Assembly: GCA_036387475.1 (NCBI GenBank)
Contig: DASVTR010000006.1
Location: 248,001 to 312,000, forward strand
Length of the DNA stretch: 64,000 bases
Source: DASVTR01 sp036387475
GTDB lineage: Bacteria; Acidobacteriota; Blastocatellia; Pyrinomonadales; Pyrinomonadaceae
Direction: 5' to 3'
Under the pieces are notes generated by a model, which saw only the letters and a program-made list of their open reading frames with translations, was not told the origin of the DNA and made no database searches. Below, piece after piece: positions 46,807-54,675 of the stretch. The translations under genes and the position numbers were made by a program. The first letter of the stretch is position 1, and the number at the start of each line of letters is the position of its first letter.

Positions 46807-48031
46807 GCGAGGCTGCGGCTACCTGTGTGGCAGGCGCGTCGGGGGCGGGCGGCTCGGTGCTTTGCGATGAAGGAGTTTGCGACGATGCGGTGTCTATTGG
46901 CGCGACAGGCGACGCAGTTGTTGAGCTTGTATCGTTTGATGAGGAGGCCGCTTTCAGCGCGTCCATGCGGCAAATGATGGCGAGCGTGCAATCGTCGCCG
47001 CTGCCCGCCGTGGTCGCTTCTTCGAGCCAGCCTTTGACACTGCGATTAACTGTGTCGAAGCCGTCTTCCTCGCGTAGCATTTGAATCAAGTCAGTGCCGA
47101 CTTGATGAAAGCCTGCGGTCGTCGAAAACGAATTGTAGTAACCGTCGGTTGTCATCAGGATGAGCGCGGGCAAGTCTTCTTCACCATGCGGATGTACGGC
47201 GAAGAGAAAATCATCCGCCGCCTTATCCAGACAGAGCGACGTTGTTTCATTCGCGAGCAGTCGAGCGTCTTCCGGTAACGGTTGCTTGATTTCACCCTGT
47301 TCAGAGACAGTAATCATTTCACCATCGCCTAGTTGCAGATAGAGCGCGTAGGTTGGTGTGAGAAGGAAAGAGAGCGAGGTCGCGCCGTAGGCCAGATGCG
47401 GGTTGGCTTCGACGAGGCGGCGTGCTCCTTCGCCATCCTTCTCAATCATCCGCTCAAACTCTTCTTCCCTGAACGGCTCGCGCTTCAAATCGGCTGCGAC
47501 GAGTGCGCGCCAACGCTTGATAAACTCGACCGTCAGACGTTCGCGTATCCTGCTTTCAATCTCCGAAGGCGGGAGCGCGGCGTGTCTGCCGTTGATGAGT
47601 TCGTCGAGCAGATCAGCGCCGACGCGCACGGCGAAGCGCGAGCCACGGTCGCTGCGGAAACACTTGTTGCTGCCGTGACCGTCGGAGATGGAGACGATGA
47701 CGGGCAGCCGCACGCTTGACTGCCGGACGTGCAAGATAGCGTCCTGATTAGGGATGCCTGCGCGCAGGTGCGACGCGCCGGGCACAGTCTCGCCGATGAC
47801 GCGCCATTCCGCTTCAGCGCGCGCCGCGATGAGCGCCTCGAATGCGTGCGTGGATTGGGGCGGCGGGCCAACATGAGGCGCAACCGCTTCCGCCGACTGC
47901 GCCGCATCGTTTGACGGCGCTGGACTGCTCGCCACAGTTTCCGCCGCCTGCGCCGCATTCGCCTCAGCTTGATTCGCACGGGGCGGCGCGTCGGCAGGCG
48001 GCGCGGGCGCGGTTTCCGTTATGTCAGCCAT
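46775..48031 (-). CDS. PP2C-family Ser/Thr protein phosphatase of TerY cassette
   Basis: The 418-residue protein starts with a Pro/Ala/Glu-rich tail of about 60 residues. A PP2C domain follows: 'GASHLRAGIPNQDA' (D97), 'SISDGHGSNKCFRSDRGSRFAV' (D117, G118), 'LILMTTDGYYNSF' and the terminal 'GSGDDCTLAIICRM'. These cover the metal-binding aspartates of the family. Another Ser/Thr/Pro-rich tail closes it. The longest frame begins with a TTG at 48049; the ATG at 48031, 12 bases past the vWA stop, was chosen although its ribosome binding site is weak. It should reverse phosphorylation by the kinase of the same cluster. Classification as PP2C is firm. Confidence 0.9.
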   Translation of the reverse strand: MADITETAPAPPADAPPRANQAEANAAQAAETVASSPAPSNDAAQSAEAVAPHVGPPPQSTHAFEALIAARAEAEWRVIGETVPGASHLRAGIPNQDAILHVRQSSVRLPVIVSISDGHGSNKCFRSDRGSRFAVRVGADLLDELINGRHAALPPSEIESRIRERLTVEFIKRWRALVAADLKREPFREEEFERMIEKDGEGARRLVEANPHLAYGATSLSFLLTPTYALYLQLGDGEMITVSEQGEIKQPLPEDARLLANETTSLCLDKAADDFLFAVHPHGEEDLPALILMTTDGYYNSFSTTAGFHQVGTDLIQMLREEDGFDTVNRSVKGWLEEATTAGSGDDCTLAIICRMDALKAASSSNDTSSTTASPVAPIDTASSQTPSSQSTEPPAPDAPATQVAAASHEQSATSKTA

Positions 48032-48042
48032 GAGACTATTCT

Positions 48043-48846
48043 TTACCAAACGTCATCAATTGTATTTTGGTCGTCCGCCGGGTCGGTTGCTGTCGGAACG
48101 GCTGCGCCCGCAGTCGGCGCAAGGGGAGTCGCAGCGGCGGCGTTCGGATCGGGTGTGGTCGCAGCACCGGGCGCGGGCACGCCGATAGGCGAACCTGCGG
48201 CGGCGGGCGACGCTTCAGGGTGATCCGTGCCTCCGGCGGCAGGCGACGAAGCGGATTTCAGCACGGCGGTCGAAGCCCACTTGATGTGTTTGACCAGAGC
48301 TTCGGGCGAATTCGCCGCGAGCGGTTTCATCTCAGGATGCCCGATGAACTTTTGCAGCACCTCCGCATCTGCATCTTGCCCGATAGAGATGGCGATGCGC
48401 ACGGCTTTCTTGCCCCAAGGCTGATCCAGAAGGTCTTTCAAGCCTTTGTCGAAATCATCTGTCGGCTGACCGTCGGAGATGAGCACGAGCACAGGCGGCA
48501 ACGCGCGCTCGGACATCGGCGGCATCTTGAGTTGCTCTGCAACAAGCGAGAGCGCCTTGCCCATGTCTGTTTCACCATCTGCCGGGAGATCGTTCCAAGC
48601 GAAATCGGCGACCGGCGTCGGCTGCGAGATGTGCCACTGCGCGCCGTCCGAAAACTTAACGGCGCGCACCAAGACCTGCGCGTTCGGATTATCGTCCGCG
48701 ACCTTTTTCATGTGCGGGATGGCTTCGCGAATGGCGTTGTTCAAAGCCTGAATTTTGCCGTCCTGCTGCATCGAGCCGGATGCGTCGGCAATCCAGATAA
48801 AGTGTAGTGGACGCGAAGCGAGTTCGCCGCCCGGTCGTCTGCTCAT
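48043..48846 (-). CDS. TerY-like vWA-domain protein
   Basis: The 267-residue protein has a vWA domain (about 12-205) with a complete MIDAS: 'DASGSM' (D21, S23, S25), 'GETD' supplying the Thr, and 'ISDGQPTDD'. This form ('RPLHFIWIADASGSM', 'VLVLISDGQPTDDFDKGL') is that of TerY-type proteins of tellurium-resistance-linked systems. The last 60 residues are an Ala/Pro/Thr-rich tail ending 'DDQNTIDDVW', which may be a phospho-accepting or docking peptide (inference). It is the head of the vWA-PP2C-helix-kinase cluster; a GAGGGGG run about 11 bases upstream of the ATG may act as ribosome binding site. Together with PP2C and the kinase it matches the arrangement called the TerY-P triad. Confidence 0.85.
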   Translation of the reverse strand: MSRRPGGELASRPLHFIWIADASGSMQQDGKIQALNNAIREAIPHMKKVADDNPNAQVLVRAVKFSDGAQWHISQPTPVADFAWNDLPADGETDMGKALSLVAEQLKMPPMSERALPPVLVLISDGQPTDDFDKGLKDLLDQPWGKKAVRIAISIGQDADAEVLQKFIGHPEMKPLAANSPEALVKHIKWASTAVLKSASSPAAGGTDHPEASPAAAGSPIGVPAPGAATTPDPNAAAATPLAPTAGAAVPTATDPADDQNTIDDVW

Positions 48847-49033
48847 AATCGATTGTTCCCCCTCGTTGACGAGTTTGACGGTTAATCAAATTGTTGTCAG
48901 AAATTACGGATAAGGATACACCATCGAGAGGAAATGCAGAAAGTGATGGAGCATGAAAATTGAAGAGAGATGTTGCGGATGAAGGGAAACGATGAAGGCG
49001 ATTTTAGTTATCAATTGCGCGCGCTATTGAAGG

Positions 49034-49807
49034 TCATCTAATTCTCGGCTCGTTAATGCTCGGCCGCGCCTGTTCCTCTCGCAACAACATGATGACAGCC
49101 GGGACGACAAAGACTGCGGCGATGATGAGGACAATAGCCAACACAACGATGATGAAACAACTGCGCAGCGTCAGACCACGCCGCAACGTCTGCCTTGATG
49201 GAAGCGACGGCGAAATATCCTGCTGAGGCGGCTCCGGTACAGCGACGGTCGGCGGTATCCAGGGCGTGGGGCGCGGCGCGCGCGTGGGCGTTCGGGCAAT
49301 TGGCGGCTGACTCGTCTGTGGCGATGACGATGGCAGTTGCGAAGAGGCGTGGGTCGTTCCGCGTCGCGGCTGAGGCGTTTGCGGACTGCTGCTCGTAGGA
49401 TTTGCTGGTGATGGTCTTTGTTCTTCTGTAGGTGGCGGCGCGGCGCTTCGACCATCTTCAACTGCTTGCGTCTGCGCGCGGGCTTGAAGTTCTTCTTCGG
49501 ACAAGATTCCGAGCGCTACGGCCCATGTTTCGACTCCCCAGCGCGCGGCTTCCGGCGTATATGCTAGATTGTCGCGCAGCCGCGCCGCGAGCCGGGCCAG
49601 CAATACTTCCCTCGGCACGGAATTACCAGCCGCAATCAAATCCGCAGCGACTCGCTCCTCAAGCGCACCCGTAATGATGTTGATTTCGCGCCGATGTGCA
49701 CCGCTTAAATCACGCAGCAGTGCTTCAATGCGTTTCGGCGCGTCGCAGATTTCGCGACCGTGTTCAGCGATGATTCGCGAGAGCGTGCGGCGTGGCCGTT
49801 CGTTCAT
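49034..49807 (-). CDS. Membrane protein sharing the adaptor-like domain of the beta-helix protein
   Basis: The 257-residue protein begins with a helical domain of about 110 residues ('LSRIIAEHGREICDAPKRIEALLRDLSGAHRREINIITGALEE', read in parts; 'VLLARLAARLRDNL', 'WGVETWAVALGILSEEEL'). This aligns almost residue for residue with residues 1-112 of the beta-helix protein. A Pro/Ser/Thr-rich linker leads to one transmembrane segment near the end ('CFIIVVLAIVLIIAAVFVVPAVIML'), so it is tail-anchored with the domain in the cytoplasm. The ATG at 49807 was chosen by alignment; the frame is open to 49840. It lies 187 bases upstream of the vWA gene and may recruit the beta-helix protein to the membrane (inference). 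Confidence 0.8.
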   Translation of the reverse strand: MNERPRRTLSRIIAEHGREICDAPKRIEALLRDLSGAHRREINIITGALEERVAADLIAAGNSVPREVLLARLAARLRDNLAYTPEAARWGVETWAVALGILSEEELQARAQTQAVEDGRSAAPPPTEEQRPSPANPTSSSPQTPQPRRGTTHASSQLPSSSPQTSQPPIARTPTRAPRPTPWIPPTVAVPEPPQQDISPSLPSRQTLRRGLTLRSCFIIVVLAIVLIIAAVFVVPAVIMLLREEQARPSINEPRIR

Positions 49808-50045
49808 GGGTGCTTGCTCGGAGGCCGTGGATTGTAGCACAAGTGCGCACGGATTCTTTTATTAAGCTTTGGCGTATAGCGCTGAACCCAAAGAATGATT
49901 TTGCGGCTCGTAGCGCCGCCATTTGAAAGGGGATAAATTATGCTTCGAGTCGAACTGTCGATCAGCGATGGGCGTGGAAAGAGTTGGCACAGCTTGTCCA
50001 TTACAGACTGCTGCTCATCAATCAGTCCATCTGGTTGCAGCAACA

Positions 50046-50558
50046 TCAATGTGAGGATATTTGTTTCTTCATTCGTCTCGGATTGTTGAAATTCAGGATT
50101 GCCAGTAAATGGAGGGTAAAAATTACCGTGGCAGTCGCAATCGTCAACCAGTTCAAATTCCTCCACAAACTAATCGTCTGCATCATCTCCGGCGCAAAGT
50201 TGCCATTAAGCGTTGCAACAACTACTCCTCCGATAGTGATAATCATCCATATTTTCAGCGGAAGCATAATCCAAGCGATAAGCGTTGCTCGCCCTAACCA
50301 GAATCTTGCTCCGGTATCGAGTTTAATAGTCAGCAGCCATGCGATCAGAGATGCCAGAAAGACCCAGGGGTTGACCCACTTAAAAAAGTAAATCAGGAAA
50401 TGGGGAACCCTGAAGTAACTCAGCATCGAATCGGGAGGATTATGACTCCATAAGGGAACGAGCATCACAGCGTTGAAGATATAACCTCCAAGCCAAATCC
50501 CCCAATAAATAGTCGCAATAAAGAGGAATAATCGAGCCAAATCTTTACGAACCTTCAT
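50046..50558 (-). CDS. Four-helix membrane protein, family unrecognised
   Basis: The 170-residue product has four hydrophobic stretches ('LFLFIATIYWGIWLGGYIFNAVML', 'FLIYFFKWVNPWVFLASLIAWLL', 'ATLIAWIMLPLKIWMIITIGGVVVATL' and a last one near 140-160) and a basic end. It resembles DUF1772-like small membrane proteins only in layout. The DNA is visibly more AT-rich than its neighbours, which may mean a different origin. It is followed, leftward, by the TerY cluster and preceded by the truncated kinase gene. No function is assigned. Confidence 0.7.
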   Translation of the reverse strand: MKVRKDLARLFLFIATIYWGIWLGGYIFNAVMLVPLWSHNPPDSMLSYFRVPHFLIYFFKWVNPWVFLASLIAWLLTIKLDTGARFWLGRATLIAWIMLPLKIWMIITIGGVVVATLNGNFAPEMMQTISLWRNLNWLTIATATVIFTLHLLAILNFNNPRRMKKQISSH

Positions 50559-50696
50559 ACTATTTGTCTCCTATGGTTTCTGTCATCATCGTTCGGTTAC
50601 TCGTCTCACATACTTGCCGGCCAAACGAATCGCATCAGCGGGGTCGCGAGTTTTCCAGTCGTTCACTTCGCATCTCAATCCTCCAACAGCTTTCCC

Positions 50697-51917
50697 TCAA
50701 ACACCTTCTGCCCGCCCAGCGATGAGTAAAAAGCAACTCCCGCCAGGGCAGTCACCGCCGACATCACAAAGAGCGAAGTGCCTGCATACCAGGCAGAGAG
50801 GTTCGTCGTGAATGGGAGGCTTTCCAACCAGAAAAAAGTCTCCAGCCGCGATTGCTGCCGCGAGCGGATCGCCGCCCGGAAGCGCCGCCGACACCTGCGC
50901 CGCCGAAGCGGGTCTTTTGTCCGGGTCTTTTTCAAGACAGCGCCCGATGACGCGCTCGAACAGAGGATCAACATCCTTGATTAAGCTTGAGATGCTGGCC
51001 GGCGTGCTCGTCTCACGCTGACGAATAATCTCGTCGAGTGTGTCGGCTGGGAAAGCTTTCCTTCCCGTAAAGACCTCGTAAAGCAGCAACCCAAGCGAGT
51101 AGATGTCGCTTTTGATGGAAACTTCTTTTCCTGCAAGTTGCTCCGGGGACATGTAGGCGGGAGTGCCCGAGCGAATTTCATTGCCGCGAAATTCATCCGA
51201 TAATCCAGCGAGACCGAAATCGGTGATGCGCGCGCGCCCGCGTCCATCAATCATGATGTTCGCAGGCTTGAGGTCGCGGTGCAGCACACCCTCTTCGTGC
51301 GCGGCGGCGAGGCCGGCGCAGAGTTGGCGCGCGATTTCAGTAGCCTTGTCTTCGGGCAGGCGACCGATGCGCCGCAGCAGACTGCTCAGATCCTCGCCGT
51401 CTATGTACTCCATCGAGAGAAAATTTTGACCGCCCGTCTCACCGATGTCGAACACGCGGCAAACGTTCGGGTGCGAGACTTTGCGTGCGGTGCGCACCTC
51501 GCGGTGAAAGTGTTCGAGCATCGTCGCATCTTTCGAAAGTCGTTCGGGGAGAAACTTGAGTGCGACGGGCTGCCCAAGTTTGAGATCGTCTGCACGATAG
51601 ACCTCGCCCATACCGCCCTTGCCGAGCTGCCCGGTGATGCGGTAGCGTTTCGCCAAGATCGTGCCGGGAATAAATCGCGTCTCGTTACTGATGACAGACG
51701 ACATTTGCGGTAACAAGTTAACCGCATCTTGCACTAGCGTTGGGATTAAGTGTCCGGTTGGCTGTTGATGCGCGAGCAATGATTCGACTTCCTGCCGCAA
51801 CTCTGCATCGCCGTCACACATTTCATCCAGAAATGCCGAGCGCGCTTGCGGCTCGCGTTCGGCGGCGGCTTCAAAAATCTCCTCAATCTTTTGCCAGCGT
51901 TCAGGTGTCATCGACAT
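50697..51917 (-). CDS. Ser/Thr protein kinase, C-terminus probably truncated by frameshift
   Basis: The protein (about 406 residues) is a Pkn-type kinase: an N-terminal helical region ('TPERWQKIEEIFEAAAEREPQARSAFLDE'), then the kinase domain with 'LGKGGMGEVYRADD', Lys in 'VALKFLPERL', 'HRDLKPANIMID', 'DFGLAGL' and 'SPEQL'. These are all canonical, so catalysis is likely. In this family a transmembrane helix and a long sensor or repeat region normally follow 'GGDPLAAA'. Here the reading frame turns to unrelated sequence after about residue 355 and stops. A neighbouring frame supplies a hydrophobic helix (around 50697-50800, 'SLFVMSAVTALAGVAFYSS'). It follows the ECF sigma gene by five bases. 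The start was placed at an ATG in 'MSMTPERW'. Confidence 0.85.
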   Translation of the reverse strand: MSMTPERWQKIEEIFEAAAEREPQARSAFLDEMCDGDAELRQEVESLLAHQQPTGHLIPTLVQDAVNLLPQMSSVISNETRFIPGTILAKRYRITGQLGKGGMGEVYRADDLKLGQPVALKFLPERLSKDATMLEHFHREVRTARKVSHPNVCRVFDIGETGGQNFLSMEYIDGEDLSSLLRRIGRLPEDKATEIARQLCAGLAAAHEEGVLHRDLKPANIMIDGRGRARITDFGLAGLSDEFRGNEIRSGTPAYMSPEQLAGKEVSIKSDIYSLGLLLYEVFTGRKAFPADTLDEIIRQRETSTPASISSLIKDVDPLFERVIGRCLEKDPDKRPASAAQVSAALPGGDPLAAAIAAGDFFLVGKPPIHDEPLCLVCRHFALCDVGGDCPGGSCFLLIAGRAEGV

Positions 51918-51922
51918 AACAA

Positions 51923-52492
51923 TCAACGGGCGGACATCTCCCTGTGCAACCACGCCTCTGCGGTTCTCATCTGCCGCCTGACGGTGGCAACCGCGATGCC
52001 TTCCACCTCGCCTATTTCTTCAATCGAGAGGCCACCGAAGTCGCGCAACTCGATGATGCGGCTTTTGCGCGAATCGAACTTCGTCAACTCTTGTAGCGCA
52101 TCGTCTAAGGCGACCAGATTGGCGGCACGCTCCGGGGAAAAAACAGCAGCCGCTTCAATTGACGAAGCGCGCTCGCCACCGCCACGTTTCGCAGCCGTGT
52201 GCTTGCGCGCGTGATCGACAAGTATCTGGCGCATCAGGTGCGCGGCGACGCCGAAGAAGTGCGCGCGGTTCTGCAATTCCAAATCTCTCTGCCCGACGAG
52301 CCTGATGAAGGCTTCGTGGACGAGCGCTGTGCCCTGAAGCGTGTGATCTTTGCGCTCGCCACGTAGATAATGAGACGCGAGCCGTCGCAACTCGTCGTAA
52401 ACAAGCGGCGTGAGTTTCTCCAGCGCCGCGCAATCGCCGCCCTGCCAATCATGTAAAAGGCGTGTCACTTCGTGGGACAAGTCGGCGGTCAT
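51923..52492 (-). CDS. ECF-type RNA polymerase sigma factor
   Basis: The 189-residue protein has sigma region 2 ('LVYDELRRLASHYLRGERKDHTLQGTALVHEAFIRL', 'NRAHFFGVAAHLMRQILVDHARKHTAAKRGG', in parts) and region 4 ('ALDDALQELTKFDSRKSRIIELRDFGGLSIEEIGEVEGIAVATVRR', in parts). This form is typical of sigma factors coupled to Ser/Thr kinases in Acidobacteriota and Planctomycetes. It heads a two-gene operon with the kinase. The ATG at 52492 was used; a TTG at 52504 with a GGGGA site is an alternative. Activity is probably controlled by the kinase; no anti-sigma gene is seen. Confidence 0.93.
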   Translation of the reverse strand: MTADLSHEVTRLLHDWQGGDCAALEKLTPLVYDELRRLASHYLRGERKDHTLQGTALVHEAFIRLVGQRDLELQNRAHFFGVAAHLMRQILVDHARKHTAAKRGGGERASSIEAAAVFSPERAANLVALDDALQELTKFDSRKSRIIELRDFGGLSIEEIGEVEGIAVATVRRQMRTAEAWLHREMSAR

Positions 52493-52616
52493 AGAGTCCG
52501 GCAATAGTTCCCCATTCCTTCAATCGTTAAGACAGCGAGAGCCTATTGGTTTCCGCGCCGTTCGTCAATAAACTCTTGCCTCGTCTGATGATTACCGGAA
52601 GCGCGGCAAAATTCAT

Positions 52617-52787
52617 TCAGAACTGCGAAGCTCTAAGATAAACGTCTTGCCCAAGGTCGCTGTATACAGTCAGAGATAGCGTCACCAGTGCGTAGGTGGC
52701 AATGCTGCAGACTGTCAAAGCAATGATGTAGCAGGCGAAAGCGACACCGCCCAGGAGTGTGTCTTCCGTCTTCATCGTACTTTTCAT
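52617..52787 (-). CDS. 56-residue single-pass membrane protein
   Basis: A short leftward frame encodes MKSTMKTEDTLLGG followed by one hydrophobic helix ('VAFACYIIALTVCSIATYALVTLSL') and a polar tail ending 'LRASQF'. A strong ribosome binding site (GGGAAGGGAG, about seven bases from the ATG) precedes it. A charged start, one helix and this site argue for a real small protein rather than chance. It lies in the gap upstream of the sigma factor gene, co-oriented; a 9-bp hairpin sits about 45 bases before it. Not recognised as any family. Confidence 0.55.
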   Translation of the reverse strand: MKSTMKTEDTLLGGVAFACYIIALTVCSIATYALVTLSLTVYSDLGQDVYLRASQF

Positions 52788-53348
52788 CTTGAACTCCCTT
52801 CCCCTTTAATGACGAGAGCGATTCTCGACAAGTCAATCTCTTGGCCCGGAGATTGACCGATTTCCTTCTTCACCGGGTAATGCGTATATCGGTGACAAAA
52901 TCGCTCATGTCCAAGAGATTTTTTTCGGGAGTCAGGTATTCATCGATGTAAGAAAATAGGGAGGGCGCGCCTTTATTATGAGTAAAAAACAATTTGATGG
53001 TTTAGGTAGCCGTCGTTGTGGACTGCAGTGTGTTTGATTCGCGACATTGCTGACTCTTCAACGGAGGTGAAGTTCCGTCTGGTGTCCTCAAAGGTGAGGA
53101 AAGAGCTATTCAGAATGTTTTTTATCGAACCCTAAGGGTGTATCTAAGATATTCGCCTATTCGGCCAAGCCTTGGCTAGTATCGCGTCAAGGCCAAACAC
53201 CGGGCTGGGCTGGCCGGGGCGGCTTCATCGAGTTGTTAGCCCGTACTTCGCCGTGAATAGAACTGGGCGCGGCGGTCTCCGGCTGCAACCTGATCCGCGC
53301 AGATCACCTCTGCCGTGCGACGGGCCTTTCCATGTTCGTGTTGTTGGA
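52788..53348. other. Intergenic region with hairpin
   Basis: No gene is supported in 561 bases. A perfect 9-bp inverted repeat (GTCAATCTC at 52832-52840, GAGATTGAC at 52849-52857, 8-nt loop) is related in sequence to the one at 17933-17952. A GTTAGCCC string near 53235 resembles the end of an attC site but lacks a convincing partner. The right half contains the end of the leftward membrane-protein operon. Confidence 0.4.
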
Positions 53349-53741
53349 CTACCGGGGCCGACGCCATGGCAGGCTCCACAGTCCGCGCGCCGAGAGGATA
53401 ACGGAGAAGAGACCGGTCACGCCGATCGCGATCAGCGTCCAGACGAAAAAGAAATGTCCGCCGGAATTGGCGAGGCTGCTGGTGACACCGACACCCTTCC
53501 CCCTCATGTGGGTGATGGGGACGACCAACGAAAAGAGACCTCCGAGGAGGGTGATGATGTACCCCGAACGCCGTTCGGCGAGCACCAGCGTTCCATACAG
53601 CCAGAAGACAAAGATCGGCACCGCAGTGAGGTTTGCGAGCTTTCCCGGCTCCATTCCACGGACGATGTCGTCCGCCAGGTGAAATGAAAAGAAGAGGATC
53701 GACAGCAGAGACGCGATGGTTAACATAACGTTTTGTTTCAT
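53349..53741 (-). CDS. Four-helix membrane protein downstream of XRE regulator
   Basis: The 130-residue protein consists of four hydrophobic segments ('VMLTIASLLSILFFSFHLADDIVRG', 'LTAVPIFVFWLYGTLVLAERR', 'SGYIITLLGGLFSLVVPITHMRG' and 'GHFFFVWTLIAIGVTGLFSVILSARG'). The frame is open far upstream, but the ATG at 53741 starts the first helix and has AAGGA ten bases before it. It is the third gene after a DUF2975 protein and an XRE regulator, though 94 bases separate it from the latter, so a shared transcript is likely but not certain. The family is unrecognised; transport or regulatory membrane roles are guesses. Confidence 0.72.
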   Translation of the reverse strand: MKQNVMLTIASLLSILFFSFHLADDIVRGMEPGKLANLTAVPIFVFWLYGTLVLAERRSGYIITLLGGLFSLVVPITHMRGKGVGVTSSLANSGGHFFFVWTLIAIGVTGLFSVILSARGLWSLPWRRPR

Positions 53742-53835
53742 TTGATTATCATCCTTGTTGGATTTGTGTGTGCCTCTCGCCACGTGCATGCGTGCGCGTT
53801 CAGCAGGGCGTTCATCGGCTTGCGCTCTGTTTGCT

Positions 53836-54069
53836 CTACGCTGCCGGTCGCTCGCGTTCCGCTTCCTCAGGCTCGAACCGGAGAATGTCGCCAGGCTGGC
53901 ACGAGAGCGCCTCGCAGATCGCATCAAGCGTCGAGAAGCGGATCGCGCGCGCCTTGCCGGTCTTGAGGATCGAGAGGTTAGCCAGCGTCATTCCGACTCG
54001 ATCCGCGAGTTCGGTCAGCGTCATCCGCCGATCGTGGAGTATGTCGTCGAGCTTGACGGCGATCGCCAT
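53836..54069 (-). CDS. YozG-like XRE-family transcriptional regulator
   Basis: The 77-residue protein is a single helix-turn-helix domain ('LDDILHDRRMTLTELADRVGMTLANLSILKTGKARAIRFSTLDAICEAL', in parts; then 'CQPGDILRFEPEE'). This short Cro/CI-type form is widely found beside DUF2975 membrane proteins. The ATG at 54069 follows the DUF2975 stop with one base between; the upstream in-frame ATG at 54117 would overlap. It is expected to regulate its own operon; an inverted repeat at 54619-54675 is a candidate operator. Confidence 0.9.
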   Translation of the reverse strand: MAIAVKLDDILHDRRMTLTELADRVGMTLANLSILKTGKARAIRFSTLDAICEALSCQPGDILRFEPEEAERERPAA

Positions 54070-54070
54070 G

Positions 54071-54598
54071 TCACACCGTCCCTTCGAGGTCTTCGCGCAT
54101 GAGCGCGCCTTCCGCAAACACGCGGGCCAGCAGGAAGGTGAGGAGTACGGCGAGCCAGCCGTTGACCGAAAAGCCGGCGTTTATATGAAGCGGATACGCC
54201 GGGGTGGAAACGGTCTTGGCGATCATACCGATCACAATGCTGAGAAGGTTCAGCGCGAGCAGCGCCCAAGCGATTCCCTGCAAACGGGACGCGTTCGCGG
54301 CGACGAATGGGTCGCCCTCGCGAACCGTATCAACGATCGCGAGCAGCCGCTTCAGGACGGCATGATTGAGCGGAATCGCGGCGAGACCGAGCACGGCGAT
54401 CGCGCGCAGGCCCATCACCAGCCGCTCTGCCTCAAGCGAAGGAGAGAGTTTGAAAGCGGTCATGATCCATTGCTCGTTCGGCAGGACAACCAGCAGAGCG
54501 AGGATCGCGGCGCCGCCCAGCCAGTTCACGACAATAAGGATCCGCAGCACGACGTACGCGATCGGCAGCGCGGCGGATGACGAGATTTGCTTTGACAT
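54071..54598 (-). CDS. DUF2975 membrane protein
   Basis: The 175-residue protein has four predicted transmembrane helices ('VLRILIVVNWLGGAAILALLVVLP', 'LRAIAVLGLAAIPLNHAV', 'GIAWALLALNLLSIVIGMIAKTV', 'NGWLAVLLTFLLARVFAEG') and the DUF2975 block 'IVDTVREGDPFVAANASRLQGIAW'. A strong AGGAGG site precedes the ATG. It is the first gene of the DUF2975-XRE-membrane protein operon. The partnership with a YozG-like regulator is known across bacteria but its function is not. Confidence 0.88.
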   Translation of the reverse strand: MSKQISSSAALPIAYVVLRILIVVNWLGGAAILALLVVLPNEQWIMTAFKLSPSLEAERLVMGLRAIAVLGLAAIPLNHAVLKRLLAIVDTVREGDPFVAANASRLQGIAWALLALNLLSIVIGMIAKTVSTPAYPLHINAGFSVNGWLAVLLTFLLARVFAEGALMREDLEGTV

Positions 54599-54618
54599 GA
54601 TTCATCTCCTCCTAATAT

Positions 54619-54675
54619 ATCGATTATCAATAAACTATTTATCGAATATAGTCAAGTTAATTATTGACAATCGAT
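54619..54675 (-). promoter_or_regulatory. Operator-like inverted repeat and promoter of DUF2975-XRE operon
   Basis: ATCGATTATCAATAA (54619-54633) and TTATTGACAATCGAT (54661-54675) are inverted repeats matching at 14 of 15 positions, 27 bases apart. A third TTATCGA-type half-site lies between. Leftward, TTGACT (54655-54650) with a 17-base spacer to TATTGA could be the promoter within the repeats. Binding by the XRE protein is an inference. Confidence 0.45.

Noticed and set aside
48067..48807. Rightward frame of 246 codons opposite the vWA gene
   Set aside because: Antisense shadow: the vWA protein on the other strand has all metal-site residues, and this one is low in hydrophobic core.
49804..50166. 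Leftward 120-codon frame between the tail-anchored protein and the four-helix membrane protein
   Set aside because: Overlaps the start of one gene and the end of the other and lacks a ribosome binding site or domain.
53200..53245. Second attC-like end (GTTAGCCC)
   Set aside because: No complementary partner box at proper distance and the neighbouring genes run the other way.
53768..54580. Rightward frame of 270 codons opposite the XRE and DUF2975 genes
   Set aside because: The leftward genes have strong ribosome binding sites and known families; this frame spans both and their junction.
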